Part shown: in pieces, positions 8,753 to 17,290 of the stretch
Position numbering within the stretch: the stretch's first letter is position 1
How the letters are laid out: each line of letters begins with the position of its first letter
Source of the DNA: Cardinium endosymbiont of Dermatophagoides farinae
GTDB lineage: Bacteria > Bacteroidota > Bacteroidia > Cytophagales > Amoebophilaceae
NCBI RefSeq assembly: GCF_007559345.1
Contig: NZ_VMBH01000001.1
Span: forward strand, 620,001 to 684,000
DNA: 64,000 nucleotides
Direction: 5' to 3'
Made by a program: the position numbers and the translations under genes
The notes under the pieces: generated by a model
The model's database searches: none
Told to the model about the DNA's origin: nothing
What the model saw: the letters and a program-made list of their open reading frames with translations, nothing else

Positions 8753-10519
8753 ATGAGTGCAACAGAAGGAGTTTTGAACTGGGATCAATATGGCCACACT
8801 GATAAATTAGGTAGTGCCTATACAGATCAAGAAAGAGAAGCTATTGCTGCCCTATATGGCGCTACTTTAAGCGCTATTAGTCAGTATGAAGTAGTAAAAG
8901 GATCGGTTATAACCATCACCAATAAAGATGTTGTTGTGGGTGTTGGATACAAGTCCGATGGTTTAATTGCTGCTTCTGAGTTTAGAGATTTACCTGATTT
9001 AAAACCAGGTGATGAAGTCGAGGTCTATATAGAAGAAACAGAAAATGCCAAAGGGCAATTGGTGCTTTCTCGTAAAAAAGCAAAATTGGTAAGGGCCTGG
9101 GAAAAAATCCAGCATGCATTGGAACATGGAGAGGTATTAGAAGGACTTGTAAAACGCAGAACAAAAGGGGGGTTAATTGTAGAGGTTTGTGATATTGAAA
9201 CCTTTTTACCTGGTTCACAAATTGACATCAGACCTGTTTTAGACTTTGATATCTTTGTGGGCAAAACCATCGATGTAGTCGTTATTAAAATCAACCATAC
9301 CAATGATAACGTTGTAGTCTCCCATAAAGCGCTCACTGAGAAGAAGCTAGAAAAGCAGAAGCTTGAAATCATGAGTAAGCTTGAAAAAGGTCAGATCCTA
9401 GAGGGCTATGTAAAAAACATCACTAAGTTTGGTGCTTTTATTGATTTAGGCGGCGTAGATGGTTTGCTTCATAAGTTAGATATGTCTTGGGGTAAAGTCA
9501 ACCATCCAGAGGAGCTCTTCACCCTTGGTCAGGAGGTACGTGTAGTCGTCATTGGCTTTAATGAAGATAAGAAGCGTATTTCTTTGGGCATGAAGCAACT
9601 TCAAGACCATCCATGGGATGCCCTTCCAGAAACCGTACAGGTAGGATCTACCATTAAAGGAACCATAACCAATATTGCCGATTATGGTATTTTTGTAGAA
9701 TTAATGCCTGGTATTGAAGGATTTGTATATGTTTTAGATATTTCATGGTCACAATATTTGCGTGACATCAATGAACATTACAAAATAGGCGATACGATTG
9801 AAACCTGTATTCTATCGTTAGATCGAAAGAATCATAAAATATCTTTAGGCATCAAGCAACTAACGGTAGATCCGTGGGAGCATGATGCATTCCTATCTAC
9901 CTATGCAGTAGCCACTACCCATGAAGGTATTGTCCGCAATCTCACCCATTTTGGTGCCTTTATAGAGCTAGAACCTGGTATTGAAGGGTTGTTACATGTT
10001 TCTCGTCTTTCCGGTACCAAGCGCGTAGCACATCCTGCTGACGTGCTAAAATTGGGCGAAAAAGTAGAGGTAGTTGTCTTGGGTATTAGCAGGGAGAATA
10101 GGCGGCTCTCCCTTGGCTTAAAGCAAGAAAATCCATGGGATGCCTGTGAAAAGATTTTTCAGATAGGCACCCTACATAAAGGTACTGTTCTGAAAAAGAC
10201 ATCAGGTCGTGGTGCCATTGTGGAGCTAGCGCATGGTATAGAAGGCCATGTACCGCAGCAGCATTTAATTAAATCAGATGGCGCCGAAGCAGAGGTTGGA
10301 GAAGAGTTGGATTTGCAGGTAATCAAGTTTTCCAAAGGAGATAAAAAAATAGTTTTATCCCATCAGGTTCTTTTTAATCCAGCAGTAGAGACCAAAGCTG
10401 AGCCTAAAACGAAAGCGGAAGAAAAAATAGAGAAAGCGCCATCCGCTAGAGGGTTCGAAGCCTTTGCTGACTTAAAAGAAAAGCTAGAGCAGCAGACAAA
10501 AGGAGACAATAAGGCGTAA
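8753..10519 (+). CDS. rpsA: 30S ribosomal protein S1
   Basis: S1 binds AU-rich mRNA leaders and brings them to the 30S subunit. The 588-residue protein carries six S1/OB-fold repeats, at about residues 46-113, 131-196, 213-281, 297-366, 383-451 and 466-531. Repeated motifs include GAFIDLGGVDGLLH, GIFVELMPGIEGFV and GAFIELEPGIEGLLHVS. The N- and C-terminal extensions are typical of Bacteroidota. The leader before the ATG has no purine-rich SD motif and contains CCTCCCC instead. The gene is followed 12 bp later by tRNA-Cys and tRNA-Leu, so co-transcription is likely. It matters here because the 16S gene in this window has lost its anti-SD sequence. Confidence 0.96.
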   Translation: MSATEGVLNWDQYGHTDKLGSAYTDQEREAIAALYGATLSAISQYEVVKGSVITITNKDVVVGVGYKSDGLIAASEFRDLPDLKPGDEVEVYIEETENAKGQLVLSRKKAKLVRAWEKIQHALEHGEVLEGLVKRRTKGGLIVEVCDIETFLPGSQIDIRPVLDFDIFVGKTIDVVVIKINHTNDNVVVSHKALTEKKLEKQKLEIMSKLEKGQILEGYVKNITKFGAFIDLGGVDGLLHKLDMSWGKVNHPEELFTLGQEVRVVVIGFNEDKKRISLGMKQLQDHPWDALPETVQVGSTIKGTITNIADYGIFVELMPGIEGFVYVLDISWSQYLRDINEHYKIGDTIETCILSLDRKNHKISLGIKQLTVDPWEHDAFLSTYAVATTHEGIVRNLTHFGAFIELEPGIEGLLHVSRLSGTKRVAHPADVLKLGEKVEVVVLGISRENRRLSLGLKQENPWDACEKIFQIGTLHKGTVLKKTSGRGAIVELAHGIEGHVPQQHLIKSDGAEAEVGEELDLQVIKFSKGDKKIVLSHQVLFNPAVETKAEPKTKAEEKIEKAPSARGFEAFADLKEKLEQQTKGDNKA

Positions 10520-10531
10520 TCCTTTTATTTC

Positions 10532-10602
10532 GGTCGCGTGGCCGAGTGGTTAGGCAGAGGTCTGCAAAACCTCGTACGGTGGTTCGAACCCACTCGCGAC
10601 CT
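10532..10602 (+). tRNA. tRNA-Cys (GCA)
   Basis: The acceptor arms GGTCGCG and CGCGACC pair fully. The anticodon stem GAGGT/ACCTC encloses loop CTGCAAA with anticodon GCA. The T-arm is GGTGG-TTCGAAC-CCACT. The discriminator base is T and CCA is not encoded. It directly follows rpsA. Confidence 0.93.
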
Positions 10603-10611
10603 CTTTTTTTT

Positions 10612-10695
10612 GCCTGGGTGGCGGAATTGGTAGACGCGTTGGTCTCAAAAACCAATGATAGTGATATCGTGCCGGTTCGATTCCGGCCCCAGGTA
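10612..10695 (+). tRNA. tRNA-Leu (CAA)
   Basis: The acceptor arms GCCTGGG and CCCAGGT pair (one G-T). The anticodon stem TTGGT/ACCAA holds loop CTCAAAA with anticodon CAA. A long variable arm (about ATGATAGTGATATCGT), typical of Leu, is present, followed by the T-arm CCGGTTCGATTCCGG. CCA is not encoded. It lies 9 bp after tRNA-Cys. Confidence 0.93.
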
Positions 10696-11054
10696 CTATA
10701 AAGCGCTATCTATATTAAGTAAAGTCAACAAAACCATTCTTTACATTTCCTGATAAACCAATAGCGTAGGGTGTAAAATATTTTTTGTCTTGAATATTAG
10801 GATGGTACTTAAAAAATTATAAAAATATCAGTTTTGTTCTTTGTAATTCTAGTAGACTTTATTTAAAATTATAATTCATTCGTTTTAGAGGGTTCCAAAA
10901 ATTGGAATATTACTTCTTCTATTGTGTGCCATACAAATTGATAAAGTTGTAACTTTGAGGCGAAGTAATAAACTTTCCTTAAAGTAATGCATAAGCCAAA
11001 GGTCATAAGTTTTGGAATTGGCTTATGTAGCAAACTTTTGATTGTATTAGCGTC
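10696..11054. other. Intergenic region, possible promoter
   Basis: No gene is seen. A TAACTTTG motif (10950-10957) matches the Bacteroidota -7 element TAnnTTTG about 100 bp before the RelA-like gene, but no TTG lies at the usual 19-bp spacing. Promoter assignment is tentative. Confidence 0.35.
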
Positions 11055-12170
11055 ATGAAAAGAAATAAAATGCTTGATCTCGATAATTGGAATTTGCAGC
11101 AGCTTGCAGAGGTAGTATCTGAAACGTCAAAGGATATGAACCATACCTGGCCAAAGATACAGGAAGCCTATGCATGGGCCGAAAGCATTGAAGAGCAAGC
11201 AGATTCAAAAACATTCAAGCCTGCGCTGCAGCCATCTATACAGGTAGCCATTATTGCTGTTACGGAGATGTCTTTGGGACTTTCTACTGTTATTGCTGCG
11301 ATCTTAGCACCTCCTTTTTTACAAGGCTTGGTCCGGAAAGAAGCCATTCAAAAGCGTTTTGGCTTAAAAGTAGCTTCTATATTGGTCGAGTTGAATAGAT
11401 TCAAGCGTTGCAAACCACGTCGTAGCGCCATTCTTAACTGTCGGAATACCCCTGATGCAGCAGCTCCCCGTATTTTAGCAATTCTGTTGCAGATTTGTGA
11501 TATCATTCGTGTAAACTATAGCGGCGTTCCATTAGAAAGTTTAGACTCAGCGTTGATTTGCTATTCTAGCCGTAAACTTTTATTTGATTTAAAGTCTTTT
11601 TATATTCCACTTGCCCATAGAATGCGCTTGTATAACATTCAGGCCAAGTTAGCAGACTTTTGGTTAAAATATACAGATACCCTGACTTATTATTCCATTA
11701 CTGCCAAGATTGGCATGACCAAGCTTCAAAGGCAGCAAAAGTTAAATCTTATTTCTGAGGAGGTTCATTCAGCTGTTCAAGCACATGGAATTGATTTCGT
11801 ATTAAAAAAACGGATTAAATCTATTTATTCCATTTGGCATAAGACGCAAAGGTTAAAAGTTGATGTCGACCAAATACATGATCTCGCTGCTATTAGGATC
11901 ATTTTAACAGGTATGGATGGTAAAACACTACAAGAAGAAAAGATAGCCTGTTGGCGGGTGCTTAGCATTGTTAGTGATCTTTATAACCCGGTCTGTAATA
12001 TTATGAGAGACTGGATTAGTATACCAAGAGATAGCAACTATGAATCGCTCCATCTTACCTTTGAAACCTATAAACATGGACGGTTGGAGATGCAGGTACG
12101 TACCGAGCGCATGGATTATATAGCAGAATATGGTGAGGCAGCCCATTGGAAGTATAAGCTTTTAGATTAA
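11055..12170 (+). CDS. Truncated RelA/SpoT-family protein, synthetase part only
   Basis: The C-terminal half (about 235-371) matches the (p)ppGpp synthetase domain. It shows KKRIKSIYSIWHKTQR, IHDLAAIRIILTG (conserved Asp), IPRDSNYESLHLTF and LEMQVRTERMDYIAEYGEAA with the catalytic Glu. The N-terminal half aligns in outline with the RSH hydrolase region (RFGLKVASILVELNRFK, FYIPLAHRMRLYNIQAKLAD), but its His-Asp metal motif is absent. The protein ends right after the synthetase domain. The TGS, helical and ACT regions of full RSH proteins (about 730 residues) are missing, and I see no remnant downstream. It could be a small synthetase with altered control, or an early stage of gene loss. Confidence 0.8.
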   Translation: MKRNKMLDLDNWNLQQLAEVVSETSKDMNHTWPKIQEAYAWAESIEEQADSKTFKPALQPSIQVAIIAVTEMSLGLSTVIAAILAPPFLQGLVRKEAIQKRFGLKVASILVELNRFKRCKPRRSAILNCRNTPDAAAPRILAILLQICDIIRVNYSGVPLESLDSALICYSSRKLLFDLKSFYIPLAHRMRLYNIQAKLADFWLKYTDTLTYYSITAKIGMTKLQRQQKLNLISEEVHSAVQAHGIDFVLKKRIKSIYSIWHKTQRLKVDVDQIHDLAAIRIILTGMDGKTLQEEKIACWRVLSIVSDLYNPVCNIMRDWISIPRDSNYESLHLTFETYKHGRLEMQVRTERMDYIAEYGEAAHWKYKLLD

Positions 12171-12228
12171 TGTTTATGCTGCTTTTTTCTTCTATCCATT
12201 CAGCCGTATATCCACCTATTACAACTGT

Positions 12229-12355
12229 AGATCTTCTTCAAAACCTATTGCTAAATGGCAATTTTGTGGTCTATGCTCCTCAAATACATTTAGTATGCTG
12301 GCGACTGCGCTCCTCCTAAAAACTGCTGATCACAAATAGGTTTTGCAGAAGGTCT
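12229..12355. repeat. Palindromic repeat family A, short copy (127 bp)
   Basis: Reverse-oriented copy with ends AGATCTTCTTCAAAACC and GGTTTTGCAGAAGGTCT. It lacks the internal AGCACCGCAG block present in the 137-142 bp copies. It is followed by the block (GTTATGGCTATAGTAGGAAA) shared with 6218 and 52791. Confidence 0.85.
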
Positions 12356-12430
12356 CATGTTATGGCTATAGTAGGAAAATGCCCCTGTAAAAAGTTGCGA
12401 AATTAGCACCCACCCCTTACATTGGTTTGA
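12356..12430. repeat. Fragment of composite repeat block
   Basis: The sequence GTAGGAAAATGCCCCTG is the inverse of DNA after the family A copy at 6217. TAAAAAGTTGCGAAATTAG resembles the end of hairpin family C. Only one arm is recognisable, so this is a truncated copy. The rest of the gap up to the next gene shows nothing. Confidence 0.55.
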
Positions 12431-12587
12431 AATCTTATCCGGCTAATATTTTTCAGGTGTGCTAAATCATTTAAGCCCATTTGCTTTTAAAAAACCTTTT
12501 GGTTACCTTTCACTTATAGGAAGCAGATAACGCAATCAAGTGTTTAGATTGTAGGTGAATATCTGTTAAATAGTAAATAAATTCAGG

Positions 12588-12830
12588 ATGCATTTATCTA
12601 TTATAGCGCCTAACGGTAGGCTTTTTAATGGAACGGTAGATAGTGTAATGTTGCCAGGTATGCTTGGTCCATTTCAGGTACTTGCCAATCATGCCCCTAT
12701 TTTAAGTAGTTTAATAGCAGGCAAGGTCACCTATGCACTCGGGGCTATATCATCGTCCATTTCAATAAAGGGTGGCTTTACCTCAGTAGCCGATAACCAG
12801 GTTATAGTAGTTTGTGAGCCAGCACTATAG
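12588..12830 (+). CDS. atpC: F1 ATP synthase epsilon subunit
   Basis: This is the small regulatory and rotor subunit of F1, linking gamma to the c-ring. The 80-residue protein is the N-terminal beta-sandwich only (MHLSIIAPNGRLFNGTVDSV, MLPGMLGPFQVLANHAP, ISIKGGFTSVADNQVIVV). The C-terminal helical hairpin of longer epsilons is missing, as is common in Bacteroidota. No other atp gene is adjacent (atpD usually is), so the operon has been split. A stem-loop follows 37 bp after the stop. Confidence 0.9.
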   Translation: MHLSIIAPNGRLFNGTVDSVMLPGMLGPFQVLANHAPILSSLIAGKVTYALGAISSSISIKGGFTSVADNQVIVVCEPAL

Positions 12831-12866
12831 AACAGAACCAGCTGCGCTTCCTTAAGCTTTGGGCTA

Positions 12867-12892
12867 TAGGGGGTCTTTTTTTTACCCCCTTA
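12867..12892 (+). terminator. Stem-loop after atpC
   Basis: The perfect arms AGGGGGT and ACCCCCT are separated by a T-rich loop (CTTTTTTTT). A clear T-tract after the stem is missing, so the U-run sits in the loop. Probably a terminator or processing hairpin. Confidence 0.5.
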
Positions 12893-13111
12893 TTTAACCT
12901 AAAAAATAATAAATGCTTATGCTTTTGAGTAAAAAAACCTAAAAATGTAATATATTGACAAATATAAAGCTCGTGTCTGATCGGATCGGTACAGTCGGTA
13001 AAGGGCATGGCTAAGGCAGGAAACCTACCTTGTTGCATTTGATGCAATCAATTGTACAATTGATCTGGCATCGGCACAGCGTAGGCAGCATGAACAATAA
13101 AAGGACTAAAG

Positions 13112-13672
13112 ATGTTACATCATTGCACCAGCACTATATTATCTGAGGCGAATCAATATATTCAGTCCAAATCAAATGCCAAGGGCCCAGCTATATCCCT
13201 GTCAATTTTAGGAAATTCTCAAATAGAAAGCAAGTCTTCAAAGGGAATTATTATGAGGTTAGTGGATATTACTTCAGTAGAGTTATGCAGTAATCCTACG
13301 CAGTATGTCCCACAGACGGATGGTTTTATCTTACGTAAAAGGCCAGAAGCATTTAATCTGTATTTTTTATTTTCTACTGATTATAAAGCATCTGATCTAT
13401 TAAAAAATTTAGAATTACTGGCTTATGTGGCCGCATTTTTTCAAAGTAAATCACACTTTGATGGCTCCAATACGCCCATTTTACAAGAGATGGGGATTGA
13501 GAGTTTTTCTGTTGAACTCGTTAAAATGACGCCATCAGAAAAGTCGATGCTTTGGGAAACGTTAGATACGCCTTATAGTCCTTCTTTGTTGTATAAGGTA
13601 GGGCTTATATTTATAGGGGATGCTACAATGGGTTTAAAAGTAGTATCCGCATTTTCATCACGTGAAAGGTAA
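13112..13672 (+). CDS. Afp16/Pvc16-like cap protein (DUF4255-like)
   Basis: First gene of a contractile injection system operon. The 186-residue protein fits the DUF4255/Pvc16 type that caps tube and sheath in Afp, PVC and MAC devices. It has an N-terminal helix, a beta-rich middle (ITSVELCSNPTQYVPQTDGF, FNLYFLFSTDYKASDLLKNL) and a segment counting from a neighbouring helix (LLAYVAAFFQSKSHFDGSN). The closing segment PSEKSMLWETLDTPYSPSLLYKVG is characteristic of the family. The stop overlaps the start of the next gene (TAATG), so the two are translationally coupled. Assignment rests on pattern and position. Confidence 0.65.
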   Translation: MLHHCTSTILSEANQYIQSKSNAKGPAISLSILGNSQIESKSSKGIIMRLVDITSVELCSNPTQYVPQTDGFILRKRPEAFNLYFLFSTDYKASDLLKNLELLAYVAAFFQSKSHFDGSNTPILQEMGIESFSVELVKMTPSEKSMLWETLDTPYSPSLLYKVGLIFIGDATMGLKVVSAFSSRER

Positions 13673-14526
13673 TGGCATTTATAACAAAACTATTTCGCAT
13701 AGCTATTTCGAACCATTATTATAAATCCAATAATGCTCGAAATGATTTCGATATAGCGCCAACCCGCTCTACCGCTTCCTGGATGGCAGCACGCAAGGTA
13801 CGCATCTTGCCTCATTCAGATGGCATAGAGCTGATATGGCTTTCACAGGATTATGACGATCCGTTAACATTATTTAAAAAGAAGGCAGAGGGCATTACCC
13901 TTTCCTTTGTGATGACATTAAAAAGTGGCTGGCTATTAAATCTTTTAGAGCTAGAAGCTGCTTATCCAACGGGGCAAGTCTATTATTTGTATAATGGCCG
14001 CACCCATGATCCTAATTGCCTACATAGCAAAACCTTTATGGGTAGCGCTGATTTAGCTGGGATTCAGGATGTGGTCCATTACCCTACTGAGCCAGGTTGG
14101 AATGTTTTTGCAATCATTGATATAGATCTTACCCATTGGATCGATGCCCTGCAAAAAGGTAGCCTAGTGGGTGCGCCTATTGTTTATAAAATTAATATAA
14201 AAAACCGCGCTACTTTTTGGCGCTACTATGTAGTAGATACTAAGAAGCAGCTTAGTGGGGCTTTAGGCATTTTATCTAAAGGAGATGCCTCTTACTTTAG
14301 TCAGGTAAAAGCTTGCACGGAACTTTCGGATACCTATTGTGCCGAATCTACCATGCCCATGGAGCTTTGCGATCAGTACGATCGTTCTTTTTCACTTTGT
14401 AAACTTGGTGGTGCAAAAGGCGAAACCATATTATTAGAAAGATTACCTTATCCCAGCTATGACTCGCTCAAGCAGGATAAGCGCAATACAAAGAAACACT
14501 ATAGTGATATAGTGGTATATGTTTAG
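13672..14526 (+). CDS. Injection-system operon protein, unknown
   Basis: The 284-residue soluble protein has no signal peptide or membrane segment. It is rich in aromatic residues (WNVFAIIDIDLTHWIDAL, ATFWRYYVVDTKKQLSGALG). I recognise no domain. It lies between the cap-like gene, with which it overlaps by one base, and the sheath gene, so it is probably a structural or assembly part of the contractile device. The middle has the alternating hydrophobic pattern of a beta-sandwich. It could be conserved in T6SS-iv clusters of related symbionts, which I cannot check here. Confidence 0.6.
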   Translation: MAFITKLFRIAISNHYYKSNNARNDFDIAPTRSTASWMAARKVRILPHSDGIELIWLSQDYDDPLTLFKKKAEGITLSFVMTLKSGWLLNLLELEAAYPTGQVYYLYNGRTHDPNCLHSKTFMGSADLAGIQDVVHYPTEPGWNVFAIIDIDLTHWIDALQKGSLVGAPIVYKINIKNRATFWRYYVVDTKKQLSGALGILSKGDASYFSQVKACTELSDTYCAESTMPMELCDQYDRSFSLCKLGGAKGETILLERLPYPSYDSLKQDKRNTKKHYSDIVVYV

Positions 14527-14573
14527 TTTAAACTTCATTTAACTTTTATAATAATTCATAAAAATCAAATAAA

Positions 14574-16061
14574 ATGGCTGAAAATTTAAAAACTCCCGGC
14601 GTGTACATCGTCGAGAAGGATACGGGTGCCAACGCCGTGGTTCAAGTATCAACTGCAGTTCCTGCGTTTATAGGTTTCACTGAAAGAGCTGAAATTAACG
14701 GAAAGTCTTTTCATATGAAACCAGTTCAGATCTCTTCGCTTTCTGAATATGAGCTATTTTTTGGAGGGCCACCTGTTCCTGTCTATACCATTAAAGAGGT
14801 AACCAGTGGGGAAAAAGATTTGGTTATGAATGGCAAGTCTTATGTAATGGAACAGAGTGCCAACTCTACATTTTACCTATACAATAGTTTAAAACTATTC
14901 TTTGATAATGGTGGAGCAGACTGTTTTATTGTTTCTGTTGGCCAGTATGGCGATCCGGACGTACAGTTAGAGATTACACCAGATGTATTCAAACAAGGCA
15001 TAGATACATTAGCTGGAGAAGAGGTGCCAACCATGTTATTGATGCCAGACTCCCTTTTATTAGATGAAGAAGATGCCTCTTACTATGCGGTCCAGACCTA
15101 TGGGCTTGCCCATTGCGGCAAGTATCTGAATAAAGTCGCATTATTTGATATATGGGGTGGCAACAAAGAGTTATCCATTGAAGATAAAAACAAATATGTA
15201 AACAGGTTCCGTGAATATATTGGGTTAGATAATTTGAGCTATGGTGCCGCCTATTATCCATGGGTTAAAACCAATATTATCCCATTGAATAGCATTGATT
15301 ATAGGAACTTTGATTTAGAGTCACTCAAGTCTGTATTGCAAGAAGCGCACAAAACCATGCTCTCTAATCTGATCAGTGCGACTACAGAGAAAGAGAAAGT
15401 CTATTGGGATGCTGGGCTAAAGAATACCAGTAAGGAGTATAAATTATTGCGTAAAACCATTGCAGATCGCTTAAACATTCTTCCAGCTGCTCCCGCTATG
15501 GCAGGTCTTTATACCAGAACGGACAAAGCAAGAGGGGTATGGATTGCGCCGGCCAATCAAAACTTAAACTCTGTGATAGAGCCAATGGTGAAAATCACCC
15601 ATGAAGAGCAAGAATCCCTTAACGTAGATGGCATTAGCGGTAAGTCGATCAATGCCATTCGCACCTTTAAAGGAGCCGGTGCTGCAGTCGTTTGGGGCGC
15701 TAGAACGCTAGCCGGAAACAGTCCAGAATGGCGCTATATTAATGTTAGAAGGTTGTTTATCCTTATTGAGCAATCCATTAAAAATGCAGCATTCTCTGTT
15801 GTCTTTAGGCCAAACGTTCCCGTTACCTGGGCCGTTGTACAGGGCATGATTTCCAACTTCTTAACCAATCTTTGGCGACAAGGCGCTTTAGTCGGTGCAA
15901 GCCCTGCAGAAGCATTTACCGTACTCTGCGGATTGGGTGAAACCATGTCTCAAGATGATGTCAATGAGGGGATTATGCGTATTTCCGTAAAAGTAGCGGC
16001 GCCTAGACCAGCTGAGTTTATTGTGATCACCTTTGAACAAAAAATGGGTGCAGATGGGTAA
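14574..16061 (+). CDS. Contractile tail sheath protein (Afp2/3-like)
   Basis: Phage-type sheath subunit that contracts to drive the inner tube through a target membrane. The 495 residues start MAENLKTPGVYIVEKDTGA, the typical sheath N-terminal strand (PGVY). Residues 20-45 (VVQVSTAVPAFIGFTERAE) match the first conserved block. The C-terminal third carries the conserved sheath domain: IRTFKGAGAAVVWGARTLAG, then YINVRRLFILIEQSIKNA and VNEGIMRISVKVAAPRPAEF. The length suits Afp/T6SS-iv sheaths. It is the strongest evidence for a phage-derived injection system. A family B repeat lies between this gene and the next. Confidence 0.93.
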   Translation: MAENLKTPGVYIVEKDTGANAVVQVSTAVPAFIGFTERAEINGKSFHMKPVQISSLSEYELFFGGPPVPVYTIKEVTSGEKDLVMNGKSYVMEQSANSTFYLYNSLKLFFDNGGADCFIVSVGQYGDPDVQLEITPDVFKQGIDTLAGEEVPTMLLMPDSLLLDEEDASYYAVQTYGLAHCGKYLNKVALFDIWGGNKELSIEDKNKYVNRFREYIGLDNLSYGAAYYPWVKTNIIPLNSIDYRNFDLESLKSVLQEAHKTMLSNLISATTEKEKVYWDAGLKNTSKEYKLLRKTIADRLNILPAAPAMAGLYTRTDKARGVWIAPANQNLNSVIEPMVKITHEEQESLNVDGISGKSINAIRTFKGAGAAVVWGARTLAGNSPEWRYINVRRLFILIEQSIKNAAFSVVFRPNVPVTWAVVQGMISNFLTNLWRQGALVGASPAEAFTVLCGLGETMSQDDVNEGIMRISVKVAAPRPAEFIVITFEQKMGADG

Positions 16062-16086
16062 CTGTATCTATAGAGCGTAAATTAAT

Positions 16087-16244
16087 AGACTTTTTTCGAA
16101 ACGCGCTTGTGCTCAGGAATTTGTAGGAGAGACGGCGCGGAAAACTGGAGCGTACTAGATGTACGTGAGGATTTGAGCACCGGATCGGATCCCCTGGATC
16201 ACTGTGCAAATTACCAGCAGAAGTTAGCGTTTCGGAAGAGGTCT
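16087..16244. repeat. Palindromic repeat family B, copy 2 (158 bp)
   Basis: Copy of the element at 4866, with ends AGACTTTTTTCGAAACGC and GCGTTTCGGAAGAGGTCT. It sits in the 213-bp gap between the sheath gene and the next operon gene. If transcribed, it would form a long hairpin within the operon mRNA. Confidence 0.8.
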
Positions 16245-16274
16245 ATTCTAAAAACATTTAAAACTAAAATAACC

Positions 16275-16739
16275 ATGGCTGAGAATTTGTTAATACCTGC
16301 TATAGTCCATTTTAATTTGGGTTCTTCAAAAGTTAGTATAACGGATTACCAAATAGCAATTGCCCTAGAAAATGGCTCTCAATATATTAGGTCTATTAAT
16401 GCACAAGGTAAGTCCGTCTATGCTATACGCAAAGGAGGAGAAATTGGACAGGCGACTGATATTAAAGTTTCTGTACTTAAAACACCAGATAAAAAATTCG
16501 ATGATGATATTAAAAAGCTAGAAAAAAACTTAGAGGCCACTAAGGAGAATGATCCTAAAAAATATGTGGAAAATATGCTTTTTAGTATTGCCACTAATGA
16601 TGATAAACCATTTACACATATACAATTTCAAGGGTATGTTAGTGAAATGAATAGTGAAGTAGATCCTGAAACGGGGCTACAGGAAGTGGCAGCTGAGCTT
16701 GCTGTTTATGATCCAGTTAGTTTTGTTATTAAACAATAG
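16275..16739 (+). CDS. Small injection-system protein, possibly tube-like
   Basis: The start at 16275 gives MAENLLIPAIVHFNLGSSK. Longer upstream frames lie inside the family B repeat and are not credible. The 154 residues include a Lys/Asp/Glu-rich helix (DDDIKKLEKNLEATKENDPK). The end is beta-rich (FTHIQFQGYVSEMNSEVDPE, then LAVYDPVSFVIKQ). Size and location suggest a tube or tube-adaptor component, but no gp19 motif is obvious. The first four residues equal those of the sheath protein, which may only reflect a shared favourable start context. Confidence 0.6.
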   Translation: MAENLLIPAIVHFNLGSSKVSITDYQIAIALENGSQYIRSINAQGKSVYAIRKGGEIGQATDIKVSVLKTPDKKFDDDIKKLEKNLEATKENDPKKYVENMLFSIATNDDKPFTHIQFQGYVSEMNSEVDPETGLQEVAAELAVYDPVSFVIKQ

Positions 16740-16801
16740 CTTGATCCATTCATTATTGAGTTTTTAGGGTATTAAATAGTTTAATTAGAATTTGAGGTAT
16801 T

Positions 16802-17257
16802 ATGCAAAGAGTAACTATTGATTATAAACACTTTAATAAAGCAGGTTTTGATAGTAAGACCTGTAGTGTTTCGGCTGTTGGTATGCCCAATCAAAAAACA
16901 TCTACTAAAGCAGCTGTATATGATACGGCAACTAAAGCACCACTTTTTCAGAATCAACACAGTGCACAAGAAGTAGTAACTTTCACTGTAGAATTTTTAC
17001 CCTTTATAACAGGCAAGCAGTTGTTAACAAAAGCATATAGTTTGGTTCAAGAAGTTCTTGAGGATAAATATAATGCAGAGCCATTTACCCTTTGTGTACA
17101 CAAAAAAGATGGCTCAATAGATACAAAAACAACGGTAAATGATGTTATCATACAAAAAGCAGAGTTGTTTTTAAATAGGAAGAACAAGGCTACAGGTGAA
17201 ATGGGCTATATCCGTATACGTTTTACTTTACAAGGCTTGAATCCAGATAAAAAGTAA
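16802..17257 (+). CDS. Small injection-system protein, unknown
   Basis: The 151-residue protein (MQRVTIDYKHFNKAGFDSKT) is beta-rich, with alternating hydrophobic stretches (VVTFTVEFLPFITGKQLLTK, GYIRIRFTLQGLNPDKK). It has no signal peptide. It is placed between two similarly sized genes upstream of the recognised tube gene. I do not recognise the family. A role as a second tube layer, adaptor or baseplate ring protein would fit its size, but this is inference from position. Confidence 0.6.
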   Translation: MQRVTIDYKHFNKAGFDSKTCSVSAVGMPNQKTSTKAAVYDTATKAPLFQNQHSAQEVVTFTVEFLPFITGKQLLTKAYSLVQEVLEDKYNAEPFTLCVHKKDGSIDTKTTVNDVIIQKAELFLNRKNKATGEMGYIRIRFTLQGLNPDKK

Positions 17258-17290
17258 TTATGTTATGTTTTTAACCTTGTGCTGATATTT

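Noticed and set aside
10950-10957. Promoter of the RelA-like gene
   Set aside because: TAACTTTG is right for a -7 box, but no TTG at 19-bp spacing, so not called as a promoter feature.
12802-13047. 81-codon minus frame after atpC
   Set aside because: Covers the stem-loop and intergenic DNA, no recognisable features.
16107-16274. N-terminal extension of the gene at 16275
   Set aside because: Lies in the family B repeat; the internal ATG gives a sensible start.
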